Assembly: GCF_000735605.1 (NCBI RefSeq)
Contig: NZ_JPKG01000057.1
Location: 62,001-126,000, forward strand
Direction of reading: 5' to 3'
Length of the DNA: 64,000 bases
DNA from: Allobosea sp. LC85
GTDB lineage: Bacteria > Pseudomonadota > Alphaproteobacteria > Rhizobiales > Beijerinckiaceae
The notes below the pieces were generated by a model. That model searched no databases and was not told the origin of the DNA. It saw only the letters and a list, made by a program, of their open reading frames with translations. Shown piece after piece: positions 41,067 through 51,062 of this stretch; position 1 is the first letter of the stretch, and each line of letters starts with the position of its first letter. A program made the position numbers and the translations under genes.

Positions 41067-42197
41067 TCACGCCACGAAAAGCTGGCGCGGGAAGTTCGTC
41101 AGCCGCTCACAGCCGCCTTCCGTGATGGTGATGGTCTCGGACATGCCGAACCCCTTGGCCAGCACGTAGGTATGGAAGGTCATGCCGGGCTCGAAGCGCC
41201 AGGTCGCCGTCGGCTCGGCCTCCAGCGGCTCGCCGCCATTGGGCTGCAGCATGAGACCGACCGAGTAGAAGGTCTTGTTGGTGTAGGTCTCGCGCAGGCC
41301 AGCGGCCAGCACGCCCTCGCGATAGATCGCGTCCGGAATGGTCGCCGCCACGCCGGGCTTCACGGCCGCGATCGCTGCATCCTGGATGGCGATGAGCGTC
41401 TCGACGATGGCGTGTTCCTCATCGGTTGCGGTGGCGACCTTGATCGGCCGCATGAAGCGGGCGTGGTAGTGGCGGACATTGGGGGTGGTTTCGAGTTGGA
41501 CGATGTCGCCCGTCTCCAGCACACGGTCCGAGTACCCACCATGGAGATGATAGGCGCGCTCGCCCGAGGAGAGGACGCCAGGGCCGGGCAGGTCGCTGCC
41601 GGCACGGATCATCGCGGCGCAGATCTCGGCCGCCATCTCGCGCTCGGTCGCTCCGGCCCTGGCCGAGGCGATGCCGGCCGCCATGCCGGCCTCGGCCGCC
41701 TTGCCGGCAGCGCGCTGATAGGCGATCTCGGCCGGCGACTTGATGAAGCGCATGGCGCTGGCGAAGCGTGAGGCGTCACTCCATTGCGCCTCCGGCAAGG
41801 CTGCACGCAGGCCCTCATAGCGGGAAACGCTGAGCGTCCAGGCCTGCATCTCGACGGCGAGTCTCGGCTTTTCGCCAGCCGCCTGGCGGATGGCGCGAGC
41901 CGCGACCGCGATGCGATCGTCTGAATCGGTCCACATCACCCGCTTGGGGAAGGCGCAGGTGGCGTCGAGATAATATTCCTCGACATCGCGGCAAAACAGC
42001 ACCGGCTCCCCGGAGGCCGGGATCACGGCGAACTGGAAGCTCGAATAGCCGCGGGTGAAGAAGCCGGTGAGATAAGTCACCGTCTCCGGCAGGAAGGCGA
42101 TGAACGCGTCCTGTCCGGTCCGCGCCAACTCGGCGCGGACCTTCTCGACCCGCGCGAGATAATCCGCGCGCGGGAACCAGGGTCTCGCGATCGACAT
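41067..42197 (-). CDS. M24-fold (pita-bread) hydrolase, creatinase/ectoine-hydrolase type
   Basis: 376 residues. An N-terminal creatinase domain (GQDAFIAFLPETVTYLTGFF) and a C-terminal pita-bread domain (MRFIKSPAEIAYQRAAGKAA). The metal ligands of true aminopeptidases P are not kept: the D-x-G..D motif region reads DIVQLETTPNVRHYHARFMR, with His and Arg instead, as in creatinase and ectoine hydrolase (DoeA). GMTFHTYVLAKGFGMSETI retains the later Glu site. It therefore probably hydrolyses a small non-peptide C-N bond. AAGGAG precedes ATG 42197; the longer frame to 42617 runs inside the receptor gene. It lies in an ABC importer operon, so the substrate is likely imported. Confidence 0.85.
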   Translation of the reverse strand: MSIARPWFPRADYLARVEKVRAELARTGQDAFIAFLPETVTYLTGFFTRGYSSFQFAVIPASGEPVLFCRDVEEYYLDATCAFPKRVMWTDSDDRIAVAARAIRQAAGEKPRLAVEMQAWTLSVSRYEGLRAALPEAQWSDASRFASAMRFIKSPAEIAYQRAAGKAAEAGMAAGIASARAGATEREMAAEICAAMIRAGSDLPGPGVLSSGERAYHLHGGYSDRVLETGDIVQLETTPNVRHYHARFMRPIKVATATDEEHAIVETLIAIQDAAIAAVKPGVAATIPDAIYREGVLAAGLRETYTNKTFYSVGLMLQPNGGEPLEAEPTATWRFEPGMTFHTYVLAKGFGMSETITITEGGCERLTNFPRQLFVA

Positions 42198-42199
42198 GA

Positions 42200-43237
42200 T
42201 CACTCCTTGAGCATCGCGGTGTAGGCCTCGGTCACGCGCGGGCCGGCCTCGGCCCACCACGCGATGTCGAGGAACAATGCGCTTTTCAGGCGCTCTGGCG
42301 TCGAGGGCAGGGTCTCGGCGCGGGCGGTCGGAATCGTCTCCCAAGCCTGCTCGGTCACCGGGCCATAGGCAACGAATTCGCTCAGCCGAGCGTTGTTCGC
42401 TGGCTTGACGATGTAGTTGAGGAAGGCAACGGCCTCGGCCTTGTTGGGCGCGCCCTTGGGGATCATGAAGAAGCCGACCTGTGGAATCTGCTGCTCCCAG
42501 GCCATGGCGATCGGCAGCTTGGACTCGATGCCGGACTGGAAGCGTCCGTTCCAGCCGAGCGCCATCACGACTTCGCCGGAGCCGAGCGCCTGGACGGGCT
42601 GGGCGCCGCTCGCCCACCAGACCGCGACGTTCGGCTTGAGCGCCCGGATCTTGTCGAGCGCGCGCTTGAGCCCGATCTCGGTCGAGAGCGTCTTGTAGAC
42701 GTCGTCCATCGGCACGCCATCAGCGAGAAGGGCGGCCTCGACGACCGTCTCCGGCTTGTCGGGCAGCGTGCGCTTGCCGGGGAACTTTGTGACGTCCCAG
42801 AAATCGGCGAAGCTCCTGGGCTGCGGGCCGCCGGCGGGGAAAGCCTTGGTCGAGTAACCGATCAGTGTCGAAAAAATCTCGGAGGGGATGCCGTAATCGT
42901 TGCGGGCGCCGGGAATGACATGATCGGTTTTCACCATATCGGGCGTGATTTTTTCGAACAGGCCGAGCTTGACGCCGCGCATCAGCCCGCCGCCGCCGGC
43001 CGTAACGACGTCCCAGGTCACGGATTTGGTGTCGACCATCGCCTTGATCTTGGCGGTCTCGGGACCGGTGTCTTCCTCGACCTTGATGCCCGTCTCCTTG
43101 GTGAAGGGTACGATCCAGGCTTTGCGGATCGCCTCCTGATAGGCTCCACCCCATGAGGCGAAGGTCATCTCCTTGGCGCTGGCAGCGACCGGAGCGAGCA
43201 GGGCCATCGCAGCGACTGCGACGATGAGCTTCTTCAT
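42200..43237 (-). CDS. PotD/Fbp-like ABC importer periplasmic binding protein
   Basis: 345 residues. Signal peptide MKKLIVAVAAMALLAPVAASA, mature EMTFASWGGAYQEAIRKAWI. The FxSWGGAYQEA opening, EKITPDMVKTDHVIPGARND and AVWWASGAQPVQALGSGEVVM blocks are those of polyamine/opine-type receptors (SBP_bac_8). A ribosome site GAGGAG stands seven bases before ATG 43237. It is followed by the M24 hydrolase after 2 bases and preceded by the glutamine amidotransferase by 27 bases, so the operon probably imports and processes one nitrogen compound. The ligand is unknown. Confidence 0.92.
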   Translation of the reverse strand: MKKLIVAVAAMALLAPVAASAKEMTFASWGGAYQEAIRKAWIVPFTKETGIKVEEDTGPETAKIKAMVDTKSVTWDVVTAGGGGLMRGVKLGLFEKITPDMVKTDHVIPGARNDYGIPSEIFSTLIGYSTKAFPAGGPQPRSFADFWDVTKFPGKRTLPDKPETVVEAALLADGVPMDDVYKTLSTEIGLKRALDKIRALKPNVAVWWASGAQPVQALGSGEVVMALGWNGRFQSGIESKLPIAMAWEQQIPQVGFFMIPKGAPNKAEAVAFLNYIVKPANNARLSEFVAYGPVTEQAWETIPTARAETLPSTPERLKSALFLDIAWWAEAGPRVTEAYTAMLKE

Positions 43238-43264
43238 CACGCTTCTCCTCATGTTGGACCGCGC

Positions 43265-43972
43265 TCAGGCGGTCTTGGCGCCGCAGAGCGCGGCGAATTT
43301 GCTGAGCATGGTTTTGGCGGGCAGAGCCTCGTCGGCAGTGGCCTTGAGGTGGTCGATATCGGCGCCGTCGCGCTCCATCGTCGCGCGGCTCTGCTCGAAC
43401 CAGATCTGCGCCTGGTCCCGCGTAATCTCGGGGTGGCCCTGGATGCCCCAGGCCTTGCGGTCGCGATAGCGCCAGATCTGGTTGGGACAGAGATCGCTTG
43501 TGGCCAGCACCCGCATGTCGGGATGGTCGGCGCGGACCTCGTCATTATGCCAGACGAACATGTAGACGCGCTCGCCGATCTCGTCGGCGATGAGATCGGT
43601 GCGGGCCGCAGGCGTGACGTCGAGCCATTTGTTGCCGACCTCGCAGAAGGAGCGCCGAAAGACCTGATCACGTCCGCATAGGGCCGAGGCCAGGATCTGG
43701 CTGCCGAAGCAGACCCCGAGCATCGGGATGCCGAGCTTGTCTGCCTGCTGGATCAGCTCATGCTCGCGATGGATGAAGGGCACATCCTCATAGGCGCCAT
43801 GCGGGCTGCCCGAGAGGAAGATGCCGTCATAGCCATCGAGCTGCTCCGGGAAATCGCCGTCGAAGGCCCAGCGCGCGTCGACGTCGAGCCCCCAGGCGCC
43901 GAAGCGCTCGGGCAGTTTCGCGACGGAGTCGCGGCGGGGTCCATTGTGCAGATAGAGCAGGCGTCCGCTCAT
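43265..43972 (-). CDS. Class I glutamine amidotransferase-like protein
   Basis: 235 residues. The catalytic triad is visible: Cys in IPMLGVCFGSQILASAL and His-Glu in WGIQGHPEITRDQ. The opening RLLYLHNGPRRDSVAKLPER and FLSGSPHGAYEDVPFIHREH agree with GMP-synthase-like GATase1 proteins; some members hydrolyse gamma-glutamyl compounds. AAGGAG lies seven bases before ATG 43972. It follows the GntR gene by 55 bases and precedes the receptor gene by 27, so it belongs to the same operon. It may split an imported gamma-glutamyl or amide compound before the M24-type hydrolase acts (inference). Confidence 0.9.
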   Translation of the reverse strand: MSGRLLYLHNGPRRDSVAKLPERFGAWGLDVDARWAFDGDFPEQLDGYDGIFLSGSPHGAYEDVPFIHREHELIQQADKLGIPMLGVCFGSQILASALCGRDQVFRRSFCEVGNKWLDVTPAARTDLIADEIGERVYMFVWHNDEVRADHPDMRVLATSDLCPNQIWRYRDRKAWGIQGHPEITRDQAQIWFEQSRATMERDGADIDHLKATADEALPAKTMLSKFAALCGAKTA

Positions 43973-44027
43973 CCCGTCACTCCTTGTCCTGAGGCAGCAG
44001 GGTCCTGAGGCAGCAAGCCGGCCCGTC

Positions 44028-44693
44028 TCACATCGCCTCCTTCGCCAGCGTTCCCGCCAGAAGATCGAGGATTCCCTGCCGCGTATTGTCGATATGAGCC
44101 TGCATGGCGCGCGCGGCGCCCTCGGCGTCGCCGGCCTCGATTGCGGCGAGGATGGCGAGATGCTCGTTCTTGCCGGGCTCGAAGCGGCGCGGGATGCGCG
44201 AGAGCCCGAACATGCGGGTGCGCTCGCGCAGATCCTTGACCAACCGCGCCATCAGCCGGTTGCCGCCGGCTTCGGCGATCGAGAGATGGACGAGGTCGTC
44301 GACGCTCCAGTGCCTGTCATGGGAAACGGCTGCCGGGCTGACCATGCCTTCGACGGCGGATCGGATTTCGGCGATGCGAGCCGCCGCCAAACGTCCTGTC
44401 GCCAGTCGGGCTGTCTCGCCTTCCAGAACCCGCCGGGTTGCGAGAATCTCCATGACGTCCTCGATCGAGACGCTGTGGACGGTGAGGAGCCGCTTGTCTC
44501 GGCGCAGATACCCTTCCCCTGCAAGACGCCCGAGCGCTTCGCGAACCGGCGTCCGTGACAGCCCGAGCAACTCGGCCAGGCGACGATCCTGAACCACCGC
44601 TCCGCCTGGCAGATCGCCGGCGAGGATCATCTGGCGAATTTGCTGCATGGCGCGCTCGGCCAGCGACGCGTCGTCAGTTTGCAGGTCAGTCAA
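44028..44693 (-). CDS. GntR-family (FCD/FadR-like) transcriptional regulator
   Basis: 221 residues. Winged helix-turn-helix at about 5-70 (LAGDLPGGAVVQDRRLAELL, GLSRTPVREALGRLAGEGYL) and an all-helical FCD ligand domain with conserved metal-binding type residues (VDDLVHLSIAEAGGNRLMARL, GKNEHLAILAAIEAGDAEGA). TTG 44693 is chosen because GGAG lies six bases ahead and leaves a normal short tail; the longer TTG start at 44732 would sit on the operator palindrome itself. It heads the operon for the amidotransferase, receptor, M24 hydrolase, permease and ATPase, and probably represses its own promoter. Confidence 0.9.
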   Translation of the reverse strand: MTDLQTDDASLAERAMQQIRQMILAGDLPGGAVVQDRRLAELLGLSRTPVREALGRLAGEGYLRRDKRLLTVHSVSIEDVMEILATRRVLEGETARLATGRLAAARIAEIRSAVEGMVSPAAVSHDRHWSVDDLVHLSIAEAGGNRLMARLVKDLRERTRMFGLSRIPRRFEPGKNEHLAILAAIEAGDAEGAARAMQAHIDNTRQGILDLLAGTLAKEAM

Positions 44694-44720
44694 CCGCGTC
44701 TCCGATCGGTCGGGATACTT

Positions 44721-44732
44721 TTGGTATACCAA
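44721..44732. promoter_or_regulatory. Perfect GntR operator palindrome TTGGTATACCAA
   Basis: A 12-base perfect palindrome, 28 bases before the revised GntR start codon and thus in the operon promoter region. FCD-type GntR repressors usually bind such T-G-G-T-x-x-A-C-C-A-type dyads. A related GTATAC core lies upstream of the dpp-type operon at 52058. Confidence 0.65.
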
Positions 44733-45013
44733 CGTGATTGATCACGGCCGTCAATCCCGCTGCTGCCTTCCTTTGCCGCAGAGCGAGCTCATTCATTGGG
44801 CGAATGTCACTTTGCCCAGCGCGTTCGCCATCTCCATGCAGCGGCCCCGCGCCACGTCCGAAGAGGAGGCGTGCGCTCCCCAAGCAAACATGCGTTTGGC
44901 ATCAGACAGCGAGACTGGTTCAGGCCCGCTGCGGTATGGTTACATCGGGTAAGGCGCCGATTTCGGAACGGTACTGGCCATGCTGGCCCGTCGGTTTCGG
45001 CCTCATCCGGCCA
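44733..45013. other. Gene-free stretch between GntR operator and adenosine-kinase gene
   Basis: No supported reading frame. TTGATCACGGCCGTCAA (near 44737-44753) is a short dyad just upstream of the operator and may be part of the same control region. The remainder shows nothing recognisable. Confidence 0.4.
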
Positions 45014-45499
45014 CTACAGCTTGTAGCCGATCTTTCGCAGCAGGTCTTTGCGCCAGGCGATATCCGCCTCGGCTTCGACACCCAGCGGCGAGGCGCCATC
45101 CACCACGCCGAGCACGCCGCGGCCCTGCTCCGTTTGCGCGACGATCACCTGTGTCGGGTTGGCCGTCGCGCAGTAGATCCGGCAGACCTCCGGCACCGCA
45201 CGCACCGCAGCCAGCACGTTGACGGGAAAGAAACCGTCGCCCAGGAAGATCAGGAAACTATGGCCGGCGCCAATGGCCAATGCGTTGTCGCGGGCGAGGG
45301 CGACTGCGGCGTCATCATTACCCGACCAGCGCACCAGCCGCTTGCCGGAGGCCTCGCAGAAGGCCAGCCCGAAGCGGATGCCGGGAACCGCGCCCACCAG
45401 CGCCTCGTGGAGGTCTTCCACGGTCTTGATGAAATGCGACTGGCCGAAGATGAAGTTGGCGGCGTCCGGCTTGACGATGGGCACCACGGTGAGGTCCAT
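45014..45499 (-). CDS. Adenosine-specific kinase family protein (archaeal/thermophile type)
   Basis: 161 residues, full length. The whole chain matches the adenosine-specific kinase family (PF04008): ANFIFGQSHFIKTVEDLHEA, GIRFGLAFCEASGKRLVRWS, NALAIGAGHSFLIFLGDGFF, VPEVCRIYCATANPTQVIVA, TEQGRGVLGVVDG and the IAWRKDLLRKIGYKL end. Archaeal members are thought to phosphorylate adenosine; the real cell role is poorly known. AAGGAG lies seven bases before ATG 45499. It is a single gene, downstream of the dpp-type operon and 223 bases from the M24 gene, in a gap that holds a 17-base tandem repeat. Its archaeal-type ancestry is unusual for this taxon but seems conserved. Confidence 0.9.
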   Translation of the reverse strand: MDLTVVPIVKPDAANFIFGQSHFIKTVEDLHEALVGAVPGIRFGLAFCEASGKRLVRWSGNDDAAVALARDNALAIGAGHSFLIFLGDGFFPVNVLAAVRAVPEVCRIYCATANPTQVIVAQTEQGRGVLGVVDGASPLGVEAEADIAWRKDLLRKIGYKL

Positions 45500-45535
45500 G
45501 GCTGCGCTCCTTCACGATAGGCAACGCAAGGGCAG

Positions 45536-45580
45536 GCCGACGGCAATGCCAGCCCGACGGCAATGGTAGGCCGACGGAAG
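45536..45580. repeat. 17-base tandem repeat, about 2.6 copies
   Basis: GCCGACGGCAATGCCAG (45536), CCCGACGGCAATGGTAG (45553), GCCGACGGAAG (45570). Located in the leader just upstream of the adenosine-specific kinase gene. Possibly slippage; a regulatory use is not shown. Confidence 0.7.
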
Positions 45581-45722
45581 CCGATTTCAAGCCACCACCG
45601 GCGGCCGATGTGCCGCCGCGCTGCCCCCCAGGTTTCGGCGTCCTCGCGGCTCGCCCTGCGCTGCACGCGCTATCGTCGGTGTGGCGCTGATCACGAGGCT
45701 GCGCCAGGCGACCGATGGGCCC

Positions 45723-46886
45723 TCAGTCCTTGATCCCGAACACCACGTGATCGCCGGAGAGAGATTCGAAGCCGGTGCGCGTCAGCACGGACGGCATGCT
45801 GGCCGCGACGCAGCCGACGCCGTCCTTGTAGAGGCAGGGCACCACGTGGAAGCACATGCCTTCCTCCAGGGGCTGCTCGCTGCCGGCCCGGATCGCCATG
45901 ACATTGTCCTCGCCCCAGCCGGGCGGGAACGACGCACCGATGCTGTAGGCCGGCCGCGTCACCATGGACTCGCCGAACCCGGCCTTCTCGATGACGCTTT
46001 CGAAGATGCGGGCCGCTTCATGTGAGGTCATGCCGGGCCGCACCCGCGCATAGCCTTCGTCGAGCGCCGCGCGGCAGACATCGAACATCTCCAGGACAAT
46101 GTCCTGCGGCTGGCCGAGCGAATAGAAGCGGTAGATCGGCGTATGGTAGTCGTGCACCGAGGCGGCAGGCTCGATGTTGACCACCTCGCCGCGGCGGATC
46201 GGGGCCCCGCACCAGGTGACATGCGCCCGCGCGCTGCGGGGGCCGGCGCAGACATTGGGCATCTGCGCCATGCGCCCGCTGCCGTTGCGCAACAGGCTCT
46301 CGGTCACGACAGTCGCAAGCGCGCTGTCGGTCATGCCATCCTTGAGGGCTGCGAAGCCGTCGCGGCACGATTGCGCGGCGATCGCGCCGGCCCGCTTCAT
46401 CAGTGCAATCTCGGCCGGGCTCTTGATGCGACGCAGATGCTCGACGAGCCCGGACGCGTCGACGACGTTCCGGCCGTCGGCGCGCGGGCCGACAAAGCCC
46501 CGCAGGATCGGTTGGACCGCCGCAAACTCCACGCCGATCACGGCGTTCGGACCGGCGAGATCGGCGATCGCGCCCTCGAGCACATCGGCGTGATTGTGGC
46601 CGTCGGCGACGCCGATGCCCTCATTGACCCAAAGCTGGTCGGCGAGCGCCCGCACATTGCTGAGCTCGGTGCGGCGCATGACCCAGACGGCCTTGCCGTC
46701 GGCCCGCATGACCAGCGCCGTCGCACCATAGGCGAGCGAGCCGAAGCCGGTGAGATAATAGGTGTTCTCGGTCGATGTGAGCACCACCGCGGCGATGCCG
46801 CGCTCCGCCATCAGTGCGCGCAACGCATCGCGGCGAGTCAGATACTCCTCGGGAGCGAAGGCAAGTCGGTCGAAATTCTCGGTCAT
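45723..46886 (-). CDS. Second M24-fold hydrolase, creatinase/ectoine-hydrolase type
   Basis: 387 residues. N-terminal creatinase domain (IAAVVLTSTENTYYLTGFGS) and C-terminal pita-bread domain (LRRIKSPAEIALMKRAGAIA). Aminopeptidase metal ligands are replaced: VVNIEPAASVHDYHTPIYR holds His and Arg in place of the Asp pair; GMCFHVVPCLYKDGVGCV replaces the usual H-x-x-G-H / E sites. It resembles DoeA-type hydrolases, so a C-N bond in a small molecule is the probable target. Start ATG 46886 with GGGA upstream; the longer frame to 47957 is a shadow of the receptor gene. It is the last gene of the dpp-type importer operon, 68 bases after the receptor gene. Confidence 0.85.
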   Translation of the reverse strand: MTENFDRLAFAPEEYLTRRDALRALMAERGIAAVVLTSTENTYYLTGFGSLAYGATALVMRADGKAVWVMRRTELSNVRALADQLWVNEGIGVADGHNHADVLEGAIADLAGPNAVIGVEFAAVQPILRGFVGPRADGRNVVDASGLVEHLRRIKSPAEIALMKRAGAIAAQSCRDGFAALKDGMTDSALATVVTESLLRNGSGRMAQMPNVCAGPRSARAHVTWCGAPIRRGEVVNIEPAASVHDYHTPIYRFYSLGQPQDIVLEMFDVCRAALDEGYARVRPGMTSHEAARIFESVIEKAGFGESMVTRPAYSIGASFPPGWGEDNVMAIRAGSEQPLEEGMCFHVVPCLYKDGVGCVAASMPSVLTRTGFESLSGDHVVFGIKD

Positions 46887-46954
46887 GTCCACGTCCCGGC
46901 TCGATGAAAAAGGCTGTCGGTGCGACGGCGCGCCGCGTCGCGCCGACAGGGCGC

Positions 46955-48544
46955 TCAGTCGGCTTTCCCAAGGTTCCAGAACACCGGCACGTCCTGCGTC
47001 GCGATCAGGCCCGATACCTTGGCCGAATGCGCGACATAGGAGGTCCACTGGCCGAGCGGCACGTGATGGCCGGTCTCGAAGGCGCGCTTTGACACCTCGG
47101 CGGCCACCGCCTTCTTGGCCTCGACACCGTCGACCAAGGCCCATTTCAGCCGCAGATCCTCCAATGTCTGGTCGCAGGGCCAGCCGAACAGGCCCTTCTC
47201 GCAGGCGCCGGAGAAGGCGATGCTCCAGACCGGGGTCGAGACGACCTGCCCGCCGGTATAGGAGTGCAGGATATTCCAGCCGCCATTGCTGGTCGGCTCC
47301 CTGGAGTTGCGGCGCTTGAGCATGGTCGCCCAGTCCATCGCCTGCACGTCGACCTTCAGCCCGATGTCGCGCATCGCCTGCACGGTCACCACCGTCGCCG
47401 GATGCGCGATCGTCTCGTCGGTCGGGTCGAGCACGACGATCGGCTTGGAGAAGTCCCAGCCGGCTTCCTTGAAGAGCGCCTTGGCCTTCTCCGGATCGGG
47501 AGCCTTGAGGGCCTCGAGGCCGGCCTCCGTTTCCATCGGCGTGCCGCAGATGAAGAAGGAGGCGCAGGTGCGGTAGAACTCCGGATTGCCGTTGATCGCC
47601 TGCAGATAGGCTTTCTGCTTGGTCAGCCAGAACATCGCCTGCCGCGCCTTCGGATTGTCGAAAGGCGGGATCACATGGTTGAAATAGAGCTGCGCCTGCT
47701 TGCCGGTCTGGTTGATGACGCTGGTCGCGATGCCGGGCGCCGTCTTCAGCACGGGCAGGAGGTCGAGCGACGGGTTTTCCCACAGATCGATCTCGCCGCC
47801 GAGCAGAGCCGAGAGCGCGGTCTGCTGGTCGCGGATGATCAGCCACTCGACGCGGTCGAGTTTGGCGACCTTGCCGCCTGCGAAGGCGCTGGCCGGCTCC
47901 GAGCGCGGAACATAGCCGGCAAATTTCTCGTAGACGACCTTGTTTCCGGGCACCCAATCCTTGCGCACGAAGCGATACGGGCCGGAGCCGGTATAGTCCT
48001 GGATCTCCTTGAAGGGATCGGTCTCCGCCACCCGCTTGGGCATCATGAAGGGGATGTTGGAGGCGACCTTGCTCAAGGATTCCAGCACCAGCCCGTAGGG
48101 CTCCTTGAAGATCAGCTCGAAGGTCTTGTCGTCGACCACCTTCATCTCCGCCAGCACGCGGTTCATCAGCTGGCCGGCCGCGTCGCGCGCCGCCCAGCGC
48201 TTCAGCGAGGCGACGCAGTCCTCGGCGGTCACCGGCTGGCCGTCATGCCATTTGAGGCCGTCTCGCAAGGTGAAACGATAGGTCTTGCGGTCGTCCGACG
48301 GCGTCATGGTCTTCACCATCTGCGGCTGCGGCACGAAGTTCGCGTCGAGCCCGTAGAGCGTGTCGTAGATCATGAAGCCGTGCATCTTCACGATGTCGGC
48401 CGTCGAGCCCATCGGATCGAGCGCCTGCAGATCGGCATGCGGCACGAAGCGCAATGTCGGCCCGGCCACCGCCGTGCCGAGGCCGGCCAGCAGAAAGGCG
48501 GATGCCAGAAGCGTGCGGCGTATCCCTTTCACGTGCGACAGCAT
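46955..48544 (-). CDS. Dpp/Opp-type ABC importer periplasmic binding protein
   Basis: 529 residues, SBP_bac_5 family. Signal peptide with RRTLLASAFLLAGLGTAVAG; mature domain with LRFVPHADLQALDPMGSTAD, KTYRFTLRDGLKWHDGQPVT (family signature), LMNRVLAEMKVVDDKTFELI and QIYF-like aromatic blocks. It delivers peptides or other small nitrogen compounds to the adjacent permeases. GGGGAGA lies about eight bases before ATG 48544. It is downstream of the fused ATPase gene by 29 bases, and the M24-type hydrolase follows, so import and hydrolysis are probably linked. Confidence 0.93.
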   Translation of the reverse strand: MLSHVKGIRRTLLASAFLLAGLGTAVAGPTLRFVPHADLQALDPMGSTADIVKMHGFMIYDTLYGLDANFVPQPQMVKTMTPSDDRKTYRFTLRDGLKWHDGQPVTAEDCVASLKRWAARDAAGQLMNRVLAEMKVVDDKTFELIFKEPYGLVLESLSKVASNIPFMMPKRVAETDPFKEIQDYTGSGPYRFVRKDWVPGNKVVYEKFAGYVPRSEPASAFAGGKVAKLDRVEWLIIRDQQTALSALLGGEIDLWENPSLDLLPVLKTAPGIATSVINQTGKQAQLYFNHVIPPFDNPKARQAMFWLTKQKAYLQAINGNPEFYRTCASFFICGTPMETEAGLEALKAPDPEKAKALFKEAGWDFSKPIVVLDPTDETIAHPATVVTVQAMRDIGLKVDVQAMDWATMLKRRNSREPTSNGGWNILHSYTGGQVVSTPVWSIAFSGACEKGLFGWPCDQTLEDLRLKWALVDGVEAKKAVAAEVSKRAFETGHHVPLGQWTSYVAHSAKVSGLIATQDVPVFWNLGKAD

Positions 48545-48573
48545 GACGAGCTCTCCCCTTTTTGAACGCCGCC

Positions 48574-50169
<1,596 letters not shown>

Positions 50170-50180
50170 CTGATCTCCGC

Positions 50181-51062
50181 TCACATCCGTTTGGCGATAC
50201 GAGGGTCGAGCGTGTCCCGCAGACCGTCGCCGAGCAGGTTGATGCCCAGCACCGTCAGCGCCAGGAACAGGCTTGGGAGGAAGACGAGCCGCGGGGTCAC
50301 CTGGAAGAAGGTCCGCCCCTCGGAGATCATGTTGCCCCAGCTCGGAATCTCGGGCGGCAGGCCGGAGCCGAGGAAGCTCAGCGCCGCCTCGACCAGGATC
50401 GCCTGGGCGCAGACATAGGTGCCGAGCACGAGCAGCGGCGCGATCGTCGACGGCAGGATGTGGCGCAGCAGGATCAGCGGCGTCGGCGTTCCGACCGAGA
50501 TTGCGGCCTCGACATAAGGCTCCTCGCGCACGGTGAGCACCACGCTGCGCACCAGGCGCACGACACGCGGTATTTCCGGTATCGTCAGAGCCAGGACGAC
50601 CGTGCCGATGCTGGCGCGGGTGAGCGAGACGAGCGCGATCGCCAGCAGAAAGGTCGGGATCGCCATCAGCCCGTCCATGACGCGCATGACGACGATGTCG
50701 ACGGCGCGGAAATAGCCGCCGACGAGGCCGATCAGGACGCCGAAGGCGGTCGCGAAGGCCGCGACGCTGAGGCCGACGAGAAGGGAGCTGCGCGCACCGT
50801 AGACGACGCGGCTATAGACATCGCGCCCGAACAGGTCGGTCCCGAACCAGGCCAGATCCGACGGGGGCCTCAGGCGCACGGCAGGGTCGATACGGACGGG
50901 GTCGACGGTGCCGAGCAGCGGCGCAGCGATGGCCATGCCCACGATCGCTGCGACGATGAAGCCGCCGACCAGGACCGAGGGGTTGCGCAGCGCCTGGCCG
51001 AGAAGCCCGAGGAGAGGGTTGCGCGGCGCTTCGCCGGCGAGTTGGGGCGAGAGCATCGTCAT
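50181..51062 (-). CDS. Dpp/Opp-type ABC importer permease C
   Basis: 293 residues. Six membrane segments, N-terminal OppC_N region (NPLLGLLGQALRNPSVLVGG), then the GTDLFGRDVYSRVVYGARSS block diagnostic of DppC/OppC and the EAA loop EAAISVGTPTPLILLRHILP. Start ATG 51062 overlaps the permease B stop (TGATG), so the two are translationally coupled. The long frame to 52016 uses the wrong reading of permease B and is not a real fusion. Confidence 0.93.
   Translation of the reverse strand: MTMLSPQLAGEAPRNPLLGLLGQALRNPSVLVGGFIVAAIVGMAIAAPLLGTVDPVRIDPAVRLRPPSDLAWFGTDLFGRDVYSRVVYGARSSLLVGLSVAAFATAFGVLIGLVGGYFRAVDIVVMRVMDGLMAIPTFLLAIALVSLTRASIGTVVLALTIPEIPRVVRLVRSVVLTVREEPYVEAAISVGTPTPLILLRHILPSTIAPLLVLGTYVCAQAILVEAALSFLGSGLPPEIPSWGNMISEGRTFFQVTPRLVFLPSLFLALTVLGINLLGDGLRDTLDPRIAKRM

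Noticed and set aside
41067..42617. Apparent N-terminal extension of the first M24 protein
   Set aside because: The extension lies inside the receptor gene, and AAGGAG marks ATG 42197.
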